From positions 1 to 36,891 of the forward strand of contig JALOOO010000016.1 of NCBI GenBank assembly GCA_025454375.1: a DNA stretch of 36,891 bases, in the 5' to 3' direction. The translations under genes were made by a program, and so were the position numbers. Source of the DNA: Leptolyngbya sp. Prado105 (GTDB taxonomy: Bacteria > Cyanobacteriota > Cyanobacteriia > Leptolyngbyales > Leptolyngbyaceae). A model generated the notes under the pieces. That model searched no databases and was not told the origin of the DNA. It saw nothing but the letters and a program-made list of their open reading frames with translations. Positions 25,266-34,269 of this stretch are shown piece after piece (position 1 is the first letter of the stretch; the number at the start of each line of letters is the position of its first letter).

Positions 25266-26750
25266 ATGACTCCTCCGGAATCTGTAACCCTAGAAGAAAA
25301 CACAGCCCCTGCTGTAGACCCCAAAGAATTGATCAACGACGTTCTAGAGGCATATCCTGAAAAAGGACGCAAAAAACGGGAAAAACACCTCAACGTTTAC
25401 CAAGAAGGCAAACCTGACTGCGGCGTTAAATCCAACATCAAATCCTTACCTGGCTCGATGACCACCCGTGGTTGTGCCTATGCTGGCTCTAAGGGTGTGG
25501 TTTGGGGACCGATTAAAGACATGATCCACATCAGTCACGGTCCTGTGGGTTGTGGCTACTACTCCTGGTCGGGTCGCCGGAACTACTACATTGGTACGAC
25601 AGGGATTGATACCTTCGGGACGATGCAATTTACTTCCGACTTCCAAGAGCGGGACATCGTATTCGGTGGTGACAAAAAGCTAGCAAAACTAATCACAGAA
25701 CTCGAAGAACTGTTCCCTCTCAATCGCGGGATTTCGATTCAATCTGAATGTCCAATTGGTTTAATTGGAGATGATATTGAAGCAGTTGCTAAGAAAGCCA
25801 CCAAAGAAATTGATAAAGCAGTTGTTCCGGTTCGTTGTGAAGGGTTCCGGGGTGTCTCCCAATCTTTGGGTCACCACATTGCAAACGACGCAGTTCGGGA
25901 CTGGATTTTCCCCAGAACCGATAAAGCGAAAAAAGACGGCACGATCGATGTTGATCCCACTCAATATGATGTCGCAATCATTGGGGACTACAACATTGGT
26001 GGAGATGCTTGGTCTAGCCGGATTCTACTTGAAGAAATTGGCTTGCGAGTCGTTGCACAATGGTCGGGTGATGGCACGATCAATGAGTTGATCAATACGC
26101 CGACCGTGAAATTAAATCTGGTTCACTGTTATCGATCGATGAACTACATCAGCCGTCACATGGAAGAAACCTATGGGATTCCATGGTTAGAGTACAACTT
26201 CTTCGGTCCGACTCAGATTGCAAAATCGTTGCGCGAAATTGCTGCTAAGTTTGACGAAAACATTCAAGCAAAAGCAGAAGAAGTGATCGTGAAGTACCAA
26301 GCCCAAACGGAAGAAGTGATTGCGAAATTCCTTCCTCGTTTACAAGGTAAAACGGTTGCTCTGATGGTCGGCGGTCTGCGTCCTCGCCACGTTGTGCCTG
26401 CGTTCTATGATCTCGGCATGAGATTGATCGGAACGGGATATGAGTTCGGTCACAACGATGACTACAAGCGCACCACGCACTATATCGAAGATGGCACACT
26501 GATCTATGATGACGTTTCTGCCTTTGAGTTTGAGGAATTCATCAAGGAACTGAAGCCTGATCTAGTTGCTTCTGGAATTAAAGAGAAGTATGTCTTCCAA
26601 AAGATGGCGCTTCCTTTCCGTCAGATGCACTCCTGGGACTACTCTGGTCCTTACCATGGTTACGATGGTTTCGCGATCTTTGCTCGCGATATGGACATGG
26701 CGCTGAACAGCCCAACCTGGGGCTTGATCGGCGCTCCCTGGAACAAATAG
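25266..26750 (+). CDS. nifD: Nitrogenase MoFe protein alpha subunit NifD
   Basis: A 494-aa subunit holding FeMo-cofactor. P-cluster ligands are Cys70, Cys96 and Cys162. The cofactor ligands are Cys288 ([17 protein letters not shown]) and His455 ([16 protein letters not shown]). The ATG has AGAGG six bases upstream. The reading frame is intact, with no sign of the nifD excision element found in heterocyst-formers such as Anabaena, which suits a non-heterocystous strain. Confidence 0.99.
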   Translation: MTPPESVTLEENTAPAVDPKELINDVLEAYPEKGRKKREKHLNVYQEGKPDCGVKSNIKSLPGSMTTRGCAYAGSKGVVWGPIKDMIHISHGPVGCGYYSWSGRRNYYIGTTGIDTFGTMQFTSDFQERDIVFGGDKKLAKLITELEELFPLNRGISIQSECPIGLIGDDIEAVAKKATKEIDKAVVPVRCEGFRGVSQSLGHHIANDAVRDWIFPRTDKAKKDGTIDVDPTQYDVAIIGDYNIGGDAWSSRILLEEIGLRVVAQWSGDGTINELINTPTVKLNLVHCYRSMNYISRHMEETYGIPWLEYNFFGPTQIAKSLREIAAKFDENIQAKAEEVIVKYQAQTEEVIAKFLPRLQGKTVALMVGGLRPRHVVPAFYDLGMRLIGTGYEFGHNDDYKRTTHYIEDGTLIYDDVSAFEFEEFIKELKPDLVASGIKEKYVFQKMALPFRQMHSWDYSGPYHGYDGFAIFARDMDMALNSPTWGLIGAPWNK

Positions 26751-26774
26751 TGTGCGTCGTTTGGGGCGGTCGAA

Positions 26775-26802
26775 GCCCCCTAAATCCCCCCATTTAGGGG
26801 GC
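26775..26802 (+). repeat. Stem-loop repeat between nifD and nifK
   Basis: GCCCCCTAAAT (26775-26785) and ATTTAGGGGGC (26792-26802) form a perfect 11-bp stem with a six-C loop. It is a compact copy of the CCCCCTAAATCCCCC repeat family also seen after nifB and near 30955. It could reduce read-through into nifK or stabilise the upstream message. Confidence 0.75.
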
Positions 26803-26875
26803 AAACCTCCTCCCAACGCAGCCGATAACCTTGCAAGAAAATTCACCCTCCATCCTCTCTCTGGAGAACTCTCTC

Positions 26876-28414
26876 ATGGCTCAGAATAACATCGATAAGA
26901 TCCAAGACCACACAACTCTATTCCAACAACCTGAATATCAGGAACTGTTTGCAGACAAAAAGCAATACGAAGGGGGTCACGCTCCCGAAGAAGTACAACG
27001 CATCGCAGACTGGACAAAAACCTGGGAATACCGGGAGAAAAACTTCGAGCGTGAAGCCCTCACCGTCAACCCTGCAAAAGCTTGCCAACCTCTAGGTGCT
27101 ATCCTCGCAGCAGTTGGTTTTGAACAAACTCTACCTTTCGTTCATGGGTCTCAAGGTTGTGTTGCTTACTTCCGTAGCCACTTCACCCGCCACTTCAAAG
27201 AACCCTTCTCTGCTGTCTCCTCTTCAATGACAGAAGATGCAGCTGTCTTTGGTGGACTAAACAACATGGTTGAAGGCTTAGCAAACTCCTACAGCCTCTA
27301 CAAGCCGAAAATGATCGCCATGTGTACCACTTGCATGGCAGAAGTAATCGGGGATGACTTACAAGCCTTTATCAAAACCTCGAAAGAAAGAGGCTCTGTT
27401 CCTGAAGAATTCCCAGTTCCCTATGCTCACACTCCGAGCTTTGTCGGCTCCCACATCACGGGCTACGACAACATGATAAAAGGGGTTCTCACCACCCTTA
27501 CCGAAGGCAAGAAAACCGAAACCAAGAACGGTAAGATCAACTTGATTCCTGGGTTTGAAACCTATGTCGGTAACTTGCGCGAAGTCAAGCGCTTAGCTGA
27601 AGTCATGGGCGTTGACTACACGCTCTTAGCAGACAACTCTGACTACCTGGATTCGCCCAACAATGGCGAGTACAACATGTACCCTGGTGGCACTCCGTTG
27701 GATGTTGCAGCAGACTCGATCAATGCAGAAGCGACGATCGCACTCCAAGCCTACTCGACCACCAAAACCCGTGAGTACATCAAGAAGGATTGGAAGCAAC
27801 CTGTTTCTGTCGTTCGTCCAATCGGAATTCGCGGCACAGATGCCTTCTTGATGAAACTCTCTGAACTTACAGGTAAGCCGATTCCGAAGGAGCTAGAAGA
27901 CGAACGAGGACGCGCAGTAGACGCAATCACCGATTCGCAATCTTGGATTCATGGCAAGAAGATCGCAATGTACGGCGATCCGGATCTAGTCATTGGATTA
28001 GTTAGCTTCTTACTAGAACTCGGCGCAGAACCGACTCACATTGTTGTCACCAATAGCAACCCTGAGTTTGAAGCAGAACTACAAGCCTTGCTCGACTCCA
28101 GCCCATTTGGTGTCAATGGCAAGATCTGGGGTGGTAAGGACTTGTGGCACTTAAGATCACTACTCTTTACCGAGCCTGTTGATCTCTTCATTGGTAACTC
28201 CTATGGGAAATACCTCTGGCGTGATACCAAGACACCCATGGTGCGGATTGGGTATCCTATCTTTGATCGTCACCACTTGCACCGCTACGAAACCTTCGGG
28301 TACAAGGGCACGATCAACCTGCTGAACTGGATCGTCAATACGGTGTTAGATGAACTCGATCGCAGCACGATCATTCCATCGAAGACCGACATCTCGTATG
28401 ACTTGATCCGATAA
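26876..28414 (+). CDS. nifK: Nitrogenase MoFe protein beta subunit NifK
   Basis: A 512-aa subunit that shares the P-cluster with NifD. P-cluster ligands are Cys70, Cys95 ([11 protein letters not shown]) and Cys153 ([12 protein letters not shown]). The start at 26876 ([10 protein letters not shown]) is preferred because GGAG lies nine bases upstream; an upstream TTG reading adds 15 residues with no family support. Length is normal. Confidence 0.98.
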   Translation: MAQNNIDKIQDHTTLFQQPEYQELFADKKQYEGGHAPEEVQRIADWTKTWEYREKNFEREALTVNPAKACQPLGAILAAVGFEQTLPFVHGSQGCVAYFRSHFTRHFKEPFSAVSSSMTEDAAVFGGLNNMVEGLANSYSLYKPKMIAMCTTCMAEVIGDDLQAFIKTSKERGSVPEEFPVPYAHTPSFVGSHITGYDNMIKGVLTTLTEGKKTETKNGKINLIPGFETYVGNLREVKRLAEVMGVDYTLLADNSDYLDSPNNGEYNMYPGGTPLDVAADSINAEATIALQAYSTTKTREYIKKDWKQPVSVVRPIGIRGTDAFLMKLSELTGKPIPKELEDERGRAVDAITDSQSWIHGKKIAMYGDPDLVIGLVSFLLELGAEPTHIVVTNSNPEFEAELQALLDSSPFGVNGKIWGGKDLWHLRSLLFTEPVDLFIGNSYGKYLWRDTKTPMVRIGYPIFDRHHLHRYETFGYKGTINLLNWIVNTVLDELDRSTIIPSKTDISYDLIR

Positions 28415-28424
28415 AGCCGATCTT

Positions 28425-28452
28425 AGGGGGTGGGATTGTCTACCTGCCCCCT
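28425..28452 (+). terminator. Stem-loop between nifK and nifV
   Basis: AGGGGGTGGG (28425-28434) pairs with CCTGCCCCCT (28443-28452) in ten base pairs including two G-U, with an 8-nt loop, and is followed by TTCTT. It starts 10 bp past the nifK stop and resembles a partial terminator that would lower nifV-nifZ-nifT expression. Confidence 0.65.
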
Positions 28453-28482
28453 TTCTTCGTGCAATCCTGGGAGACAAAGGCG

Positions 28483-29592
28483 ATGAACCAGATTCAAATC
28501 AATGACACGACCTTGAGAGACGGAGAGCAAGCCGCAGGAGTGGCATTTACAATCGATGAAAAAATTGCGATCGCAAAATTCCTCGACGATATCGGCGTTC
28601 AAGAACTCGAAATTGGCATCCCTGCAATGGGAAGACAAGAGACAGAAGCCATCTCTGCGATTAACCAGCTTGGCTTAAATGCAAAGCTTCTCGGTTGGAA
28701 TCGCGCCGTCATTTCTGACATTGCTGCTTCTCTCTCTTGTGGTCTGCAACGAGTCCATATCTCAGTTCCCGTTTCAGAGATTCAAATTGCTGCTAAGTTC
28801 CAAGGACGTTGGCGATCGATGTTAGAACGCTTACGCGATTCGATTTGCTTTGCAGTGGATCATGGATTGTATGTTTCAGTCGGGGGTGAGGATTCTTCTA
28901 GAGCCGATGAAACCTTCCTGCTTGATGTCGCACTCTACGCCCAAGAGTGGGGTGCTTCTCGGTTTCGCTTCTGTGATACGGTTGGCATTCTTGATCCGTT
29001 TAGTACGTTTAACAAAGTGAAAGCTCTCGTCGATCGCTCTAATATGTCGATCGAGATGCACACGCACAATGATCTAGGACTTGCCACTGCGAATGCTCTA
29101 GCAGGCATTAAAGCGGGCGCAACTTCGGTCAATACAACGGTAAATGGATTAGGGGAAAGAGCCGGAAACGCTGCACTTGAAGAAGTCGTCATGAGTCTGA
29201 AGCAAGTCTACAATACACAAACTGTTATTGATACTTCACAACTACTTTCACTTTCGCGCGTTGTTTCTAAAGCATCAGGTAGCACAGTTCCGCCTTGGAA
29301 AGCGATCGTGGGATCGAATGCTTTTGCTCACGAAGCTGGAATTCATGGAGACGGAGTTTTAAAGAATCCGAATACATATGAACCTTTCTCGCCTGAAGAA
29401 GTCGGTTGGCAGCGTCGTCTCGTTGCTGGGAAACATTCAGGCAAACATCTTGTTTCAAATTTACTCGCGCAACATGGAATCATTCTTGAACTTGAAGAAA
29501 CGCAGACTATTGTGAATTCGGTTCGAGATTTGTCGATGCAGCTAAAGCGAAGTCTGACCACTGACGAACTGTTAAGTTTAGTCCCTCGATAG
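28483..29592 (+). CDS. nifV: Homocitrate synthase NifV
   Basis: A 369-aa enzyme condensing acetyl-CoA with 2-oxoglutarate to homocitrate, the organic ligand of FeMo-cofactor. The start INDTTLRDGEQAAGVAF is the DRE-TIM metallolyase signature, with the metal-binding HTHNDLGLA near 198 and NGLGERAGNAALEEVV following. The ATG at 28483 has GGGAG nine bases upstream; a GTG eight codons earlier is less likely. Its stop sits inside the ribosome site of nifZ. Confidence 0.96.
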   Translation: MNQIQINDTTLRDGEQAAGVAFTIDEKIAIAKFLDDIGVQELEIGIPAMGRQETEAISAINQLGLNAKLLGWNRAVISDIAASLSCGLQRVHISVPVSEIQIAAKFQGRWRSMLERLRDSICFAVDHGLYVSVGGEDSSRADETFLLDVALYAQEWGASRFRFCDTVGILDPFSTFNKVKALVDRSNMSIEMHTHNDLGLATANALAGIKAGATSVNTTVNGLGERAGNAALEEVVMSLKQVYNTQTVIDTSQLLSLSRVVSKASGSTVPPWKAIVGSNAFAHEAGIHGDGVLKNPNTYEPFSPEEVGWQRRLVAGKHSGKHLVSNLLAQHGIILELEETQTIVNSVRDLSMQLKRSLTTDELLSLVPR

Positions 29593-29604
29593 GAGTGAGC
29601 GACG

Positions 29605-29871
29605 ATGCGACCTGATGAAGTTGAGATTGATGATCAGCCGATTTATGAGATTGGTCACAAAGTAAGAACCCGCCGTCTGATTCGCAATGATGGAACCTTT
29701 CCAGGGCAAGAAATTGGCGTAACGCTTGCTAAAAAAGGGGACACTGGCTATGTCGTCAGTGTTGGAACATTTCTACAGACCTATTACATTTATGCCGTGC
29801 ATTTTATGCAATCCGGTTTTGTGGTGGGTTGCCGGAGTAAAGAACTAGAATCCGCAGAGGAAATCGTATGA
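29605..29871 (+). CDS. nifZ: NifZ
   Basis: An 88-aa NifZ domain (YEIGHKVRTRRLIRNDGTFP, then GDTGYVVSVGTFLQTYYIYA and VHF). NifZ assists maturation of the second P-cluster in the MoFe protein. AGGAG lies 11 bases before the ATG. Its stop overlaps nifT as ATGA. Confidence 0.95.
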   Translation: MRPDEVEIDDQPIYEIGHKVRTRRLIRNDGTFPGQEIGVTLAKKGDTGYVVSVGTFLQTYYIYAVHFMQSGFVVGCRSKELESAEEIV

Positions 29872-30068
29872 AAGTGATGTTACGCAAAAATGCGATCGGG
29901 CATTTGGTCGCGTATGTGCCGAAGAAAGATTTAGAAGAAGAAGTTATCAGTGAAGCAGAAACTGCGGAAGGTAAGATTTACACGCTAGCAAATGGCTGGG
30001 AATTGGCGATGCCAGTGATGGAGGAGCCGATGAAGCTACCGCAGACGGTTGAAGCTCGACGGCTTTAG
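29868..30068 (+). CDS. nifT: NifT/FixU
   Basis: A 66-aa protein of the NifT/FixU family (MKVMLRKNAIGHLVAYVPKK, then LANGWELAMP). Function is unknown; it is conserved after nifZ. The ATG overlaps the nifZ stop by four bases. It ends the rightward nif operon, with a stem-loop 30 bp beyond its stop. Confidence 0.93.
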   Translation: MKVMLRKNAIGHLVAYVPKKDLEEEVISEAETAEGKIYTLANGWELAMPVMEEPMKLPQTVEARRL

Positions 30069-30097
30069 GTCGGGTTGCTAGCTCGATAGGGAGATTG

Positions 30098-30129
30098 GGG
30101 AGATTAGGAGTCGTTACTCTTCGTCTCCC
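30098..30129 (+). terminator. Stem-loop after nifT
   Basis: GGGAGATTAGGAGT (30098-30111) pairs with ACTCTTCGTCTCCC (30116-30129): eleven Watson-Crick pairs, two G-U pairs and one mismatch, around the loop CGTT. There is no T-run, so it may stabilise the operon's 3' end rather than end transcription by itself. Confidence 0.55.
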
Positions 30130-30278
30130 TTGGTCGTAGATTGATTTACTTTAATTGTATTGAATTTCTTATTGGGAAATCCTGCGTTTAATTTGATAAG
30201 AATTCTCAGCTATTTGAACGTACTCGATTTAACTTCTATACACTTGCTTTTCCCAAATGGTAAGCAACGATTCCGCTC

Positions 30279-30899
30279 ATGACCCACCTTACATCCTTCA
30301 CCGAGAGTCCTATGCTAATCGAAGATGCTCAATCCCGTGAATTCTGCCTAAAAGGACAGTTTCTAGCCTTCGTTGTCGAAGGTGGAAAGCTCAAATACCT
30401 CCGCATGTCCTCTGCTAACGAAGAGATCCAAATCAAACTCTCAAAAGTCGCCCGCGCTGCTTTGTTCCGCTCGATCGAGCACTCTTCCACGCTCCGCCCC
30501 TTAGACCCGATTCAAGTCACAGGTAAACAAACGATCGACCCAAAAACGGGCAGTGTAAAGCTCACTGCTCAAGAAATCTTCCGAGCCGATCCCACTGAAG
30601 AAAAGATTGTTGAATTCAAATCTGAGAAACCTTGTGCCAAAAAACCTTGCTATCGAGTTTTAGTCTGTCAAAACTCAAAATGTCAACGTCGAGGTGGACG
30701 CAAGCAACATCGCGAACTCGAAACAGCAATCCGTAATAGCGATCTTCACACCATTGCTAAGATCGAATCCTCCGAATGCTTAGGCAAATGCTCAATGGCT
30801 CCCAATGTCATGCTGATGCCAGGAAAAAAACGCTTAAGTGGCATGGAACCCAATGCGATCGCGGACTTGCTCAAAACCCTCTCATCTACCTCAAACTAA
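30279..30899 (+). CDS. Thioredoxin-like [2Fe-2S] ferredoxin with N-terminal extension
   Basis: A 206-aa two-part protein. The N-terminal about 110 residues (KGQFLAFVVEGGKLKYLRMS, then VTGKQTIDPKTGSVKLTAQE) look like a small beta domain, perhaps OB-like. The C-terminal about 80 residues are a thioredoxin-fold 2Fe-2S ferredoxin with Cys130, Cys135, Cys167 and Cys171. An ATG at 30312 is an alternative start. It is convergent with cnfR and follows the nif operon by 210 bp. It could be a redox partner in nitrogen fixation or oxygen response; this is inferred from place only. Confidence 0.85.
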   Translation: MTHLTSFTESPMLIEDAQSREFCLKGQFLAFVVEGGKLKYLRMSSANEEIQIKLSKVARAALFRSIEHSSTLRPLDPIQVTGKQTIDPKTGSVKLTAQEIFRADPTEEKIVEFKSEKPCAKKPCYRVLVCQNSKCQRRGGRKQHRELETAIRNSDLHTIAKIESSECLGKCSMAPNVMLMPGKKRLSGMEPNAIADLLKTLSSTSN

Positions 30900-30954
30900 T
30901 CGCAAAAGCTAAAACTTCAAAAGCTCTCTCAATCAAATCAGCCATCAACATTCA

Positions 30955-30979
30955 AAATCCCCCAATTTCTGGGGGATTT
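30955..30979. terminator. Bidirectional hairpin between the ferredoxin gene and cnfR
   Basis: AAATCCCCC (30955-30963) and GGGGGATTT (30971-30979) form a 9-bp stem with a 7-nt loop between convergent genes. It continues into AGGGGCAC, matching the repeat family near nifB and nifD-nifK. It probably terminates both genes. Confidence 0.6.
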
Positions 30980-31009
30980 AGGGGCACTATTCGCGAGCAC
31001 TGTAGTAAA

Positions 31010-32614
31010 CTAAATTCTCAACACCTTCTTCAAAACCGCCTGATCCTGAGCCTTAACCTGAAACCTGCCATTCTCAATATCGCGAATCCAACTCTGGCTC
31101 TTTCCAGCCTGCTCAGCCAGTTGTCTCTGACTCAACCCAATACTCTTTCTCGCATTTACAATCTCCTCACTCGACAGCATCGACTGCGAACTCCGAGTCT
31201 TCGACTTTTGCTGCTTCCCAGTTTGCCGCTTTTTCTTCTTCTGCAATCCCGAAGACTGCTCCCAATCTGCTGGCAAAGCAAACGACAAAATCCGAGCATT
31301 CATGAGCAAATTCCACTTGCCACGAGGAGCCGCATCTGTCAAACGCGAAGCTCCACTTCCATCCTTGATCCAGAACTCTAATGCTTCTTCCGCATCATCT
31401 GGCAAACCTGCTAACTTTGACCACAACGGTCGGATCTCCGGCGGATAAGTGACCGGATCAAACTCAGGCTTCAACCCATAGTCCTCTAGCACTGACAGAT
31501 CATTCTCAAATGCTTTGATAATTCGTTTGCGCTCCTCTCGTTGAGCATTTGCGATAATCACTTTCTCCTCACCATAAGCAACCCGCATTAACGTCGGAAC
31601 CGTGATCCGTTGCTCTCTGCCAATTCGGGTTTTAAATAGCAGCCACAATAGCATTCGAGCCGCGCCTTCATGCTGCTGCCAAATGCTCATAATCGTTGAT
31701 ATCAAAGTTTTTGGCAAATTACCATACTGATAAAATGCCGATTGTTCCTTACAGTCCTGCTTATTCAAAAAGTACTTTGCCCACTCCCCAGCTTGAACTT
31801 TGAACGTCAAGCCAACCAAATGCTTACACCCCAGTTCATCTTCTTGAAAATGATGTTGAGTCTCTTTCAAATGCCACAGACGACTATCGGTTAATGAAAA
31901 TGCAGGGACTTTACCTTGCTTCGGAAAGTCGATCGAGGCTGTTAACCAGCAAGGCGTTTCTGCTAAATCCTTGATCAAATTCAGTTTCACAGGCTTACTC
32001 AGATCTTTGCGCTTGTCTAACCCGAGATAAGCTTCGATCTGATGATCACCGATGACAAATTCTTCTTCCCAAGGCTTCTCTAATGTGGTCGCATGGGCTG
32101 CATAGAGCAAATGCAAACAGGCGGCTCGAATATCCATCTCATCTAAAATCTCTAGCGCAGCTTTTTTCTTAGCAAGCTTTGGCGGCTCACCCAGATTATC
32201 TGCAATCTTGAGAGTAATCAATCCTTGACCATGATGAATCGATCGCTGATATTCAACGGTTTCATTTTGAACTTTCCAGGGCAGAGATTTGCGCTGGGCA
32301 AGTAGATTGCACGCTTCCCAAATGACGATCGCAGAAGCAAACGGACTATTCTTACCGTTAGTAAACAGTTCAGGACTGGTGATCGGTCTTGAATCAACAA
32401 GCTTCGATCGACCTTTCATGGCTTGATACGGAATCGGAACATTCAGATCACAAGCAAGCACACACTGGGGTTTATCAAAAAACCCCTCGCAGTTGTTACA
32501 TAGCACTGGATTGATCCAGAACCCTCCATCTTCCTCAATGTGGATCGCTCCGGTCGGGCATTGAGGACGACAGACATCGCATCCCATACAATCGCCAGAA
32601 ATTTTGTAAGCCAT
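31010..32614 (-). CDS. cnfR: Nitrogen fixation activator CnfR (PatB family)
   Basis: A 534-aa activator. The N-terminus is a bacterial ferredoxin domain with C9, C12, C15, C19 and C39, C42, C51, C55. A long middle region of about 400 residues has no motif I recognise. The last 54 residues (SEEIVNARKSIGLSQRQLAE, then QAGKSQSWIRDIENG) form an XRE-type helix-turn-helix. This architecture is that of CnfR/PatB/ChlR. In Leptolyngbya boryana CnfR is the low-oxygen activator of nif genes, its clusters presumably sensing oxygen. The ATG at 32614, with GGAG just upstream, is preferred to a TTG eight codons earlier. It is divergent from coxB. Confidence 0.95.
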   Translation of the reverse strand: MAYKISGDCMGCDVCRPQCPTGAIHIEEDGGFWINPVLCNNCEGFFDKPQCVLACDLNVPIPYQAMKGRSKLVDSRPITSPELFTNGKNSPFASAIVIWEACNLLAQRKSLPWKVQNETVEYQRSIHHGQGLITLKIADNLGEPPKLAKKKAALEILDEMDIRAACLHLLYAAHATTLEKPWEEEFVIGDHQIEAYLGLDKRKDLSKPVKLNLIKDLAETPCWLTASIDFPKQGKVPAFSLTDSRLWHLKETQHHFQEDELGCKHLVGLTFKVQAGEWAKYFLNKQDCKEQSAFYQYGNLPKTLISTIMSIWQQHEGAARMLLWLLFKTRIGREQRITVPTLMRVAYGEEKVIIANAQREERKRIIKAFENDLSVLEDYGLKPEFDPVTYPPEIRPLWSKLAGLPDDAEEALEFWIKDGSGASRLTDAAPRGKWNLLMNARILSFALPADWEQSSGLQKKKKRQTGKQQKSKTRSSQSMLSSEEIVNARKSIGLSQRQLAEQAGKSQSWIRDIENGRFQVKAQDQAVLKKVLRI

Positions 32615-33287
32615 AATGCTCCGCTGTTGGGGCAACACAGATAGAGAATGTGCGAAAAAGCTAACAAAGACCCGTTGAAGTCTCGTTCATTCACTGTCGA
32701 GATTGCGAAATAAGAAGATTTAAATCCGAGGCTTAGAAAAGAAAAAGAAAAGCGGCGTTTATACAGGTCAATAAGTATTCTTTTCTAGTGGAGTAAGCAG
32801 TCTTCTTCTGTTCAGTTTGAGCAAATCAATGGTTTTTTAACATTTGGAAACCTTTGTTCATAGTAAACAATCAGAGCTTTTCACAAACATAACAATGCCT
32901 ACAATTTGAATCGAAGAGAATTGTAAACTACTTAACTTTACTGATAGGGATAGTCCAAAATTCAAATCGTTTTGTCTACTCAGGTTAACTTCGGAACTTT
33001 AGAATATGTTTGTTGCAAACAGTTACTAAAATTCGATTTGTCATTATAGATACACATTTACAAATAATTCCTTCACAGTGGGAACTTCAGCGATCGACAG
33101 GTTCTGGAATTCACTGAGATTTTAAGATCTTCTTAACTTGGATTTCTGCCGAATCGGACTAGGATTAGACAGCAATTCTAGGTAGTAAAAGCTCGTTTCA
33201 AAACAAGCCGATCTACCCTTGTAGCTTCAGCAATTGTGTTTTCGTTTTTTGCAACATTGCTGTTTCTAAACTCGCTTGAAGCAACCC
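32615..33287. other. cnfR-coxB divergent control region
   Basis: 673 bp of AT-rich DNA with no gene. It contains no copy of the 82-bp nif element and no perfect GTA-N8-TAC box that I can find. A small hairpin (GCTCGTTT / AAACAAGC) lies near 33190 and a near-palindrome TTAAGATCTTCTTAA lies near 33120. Promoters for both genes must be here but I cannot place them. Confidence 0.5.
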
Positions 33288-34265
33288 ATGAAACAAATTC
33301 CTACTTCACTCCTAACCCTAATTGCAGGCGTTCTCATCACCTTGATCAGCCTCTGGGTTAGCCAAAATCATCATCTCCTGCCTGTCCAAGCTTCAGAGCA
33401 AGCTCCTTGGGTAGACGACTTCTTTAGCGTCATGGTCGGGATTGGAACCGCGCTATTCATCGTGGTTCAAGGCACAATTCTGTTTTTCACACTCAAATAT
33501 CACAAACCTGCTGGCGATGAAACCGATGGCGTTCCGATCGAAGGAAACTTTGCTCTAGAAATCCTCTGGACTGCAATTCCTAGCATCATTGTGGTCGGTT
33601 TGGGAATCTACAGCGTCGATGTCTATGAACACATGGGCGGGATTTCCGCCGGTTCAGCCATGGCGCATGTCCACTCTGCTTCGACTCACGCACATCATGA
33701 CCCGCTGGGAACTGCGATGGCGGCTCCAATCATTGCAGAAGCTAGCAGCGAAACGAGTGATGCGAAAACTAGCATTCCCACCTATGGGCTTACCGAAGGT
33801 AACGAAGATGGACTGAATGTAAATGTGACGGCAATGCAGTACGCTTGGCTATTTGACTATCCTGCTGAAGGCGTGATGCCGGGTGAACTGCATGTTCCCA
33901 TTGGCAAAAAAGTCGTTCTGAATATGAAAGCTCAGGATGTCATTCACTCATTCTGGGTGCCGCAGTTTCGCATCAAACAAGATGTGATTCCAGGTGAGCA
34001 AACTCAACTGCAATTCGTCGCGACTAGGCTCGGCGAATATCCGATCGTATGTACCGAACTTTGCGGCGCATATCACGGTGGAATGCGATCGACAGTTGTG
34101 GTTCACACCCCTGAGGACTATGAGAAATGGGTTGAGGAGACGAAGGTCGCTCAAGCAACCGAGACAAATCGAGCCGTTGCAACATTGTCTGACTCAGAAT
34201 TTCTAGCACCCTACGCCAAAGACTTCGGCATTACCGCAGATCACTTAGCGCACTTGCATCCTTAG
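33288..34265 (+). CDS. coxB: Cytochrome c oxidase subunit II (CoxB)
   Basis: A 325-aa subunit II that takes electrons from cytochrome c or plastocyanin. It has three hydrophobic helices (about 6-24, 45-70, 89-110), the first probably a signal anchor. The periplasmic/lumenal CuA domain keeps all ligands: His220 (HSFWVPQF), then Cys255, Glu257, Cys259, His263 and Met266 in CTELCGAYHGGM. A His-rich insert (HVHSASTHAHH, about 127-137) lies between helix 3 and the CuA fold. The ATG at 33288 is chosen over a TTG four codons earlier. It is 4 bp from coxA. Confidence 0.95.
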   Translation: MKQIPTSLLTLIAGVLITLISLWVSQNHHLLPVQASEQAPWVDDFFSVMVGIGTALFIVVQGTILFFTLKYHKPAGDETDGVPIEGNFALEILWTAIPSIIVVGLGIYSVDVYEHMGGISAGSAMAHVHSASTHAHHDPLGTAMAAPIIAEASSETSDAKTSIPTYGLTEGNEDGLNVNVTAMQYAWLFDYPAEGVMPGELHVPIGKKVVLNMKAQDVIHSFWVPQFRIKQDVIPGEQTQLQFVATRLGEYPIVCTELCGAYHGGMRSTVVVHTPEDYEKWVEETKVAQATETNRAVATLSDSEFLAPYAKDFGITADHLAHLHP

Positions 34266-34269
34266 AACC

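Noticed and set aside
25266..26750. Possible excision element in nifD, as in Anabaena
   Set aside because: The nifD frame is complete with all ligands and no recombinase gene or flanking direct repeat is present; fdxN is likewise intact.
26831..26875. N-terminal extension of NifK from a TTG codon
   Set aside because: The added 15 residues have no family support, while the ATG at 26876 has a well-spaced GGAG.
30776..31381. 201-aa reading frame on the plus strand
   Set aside because: It overlaps the ferredoxin gene and the antisense of the cnfR 3' end; low-complexity Leu/Ser composition suggests a shadow frame.
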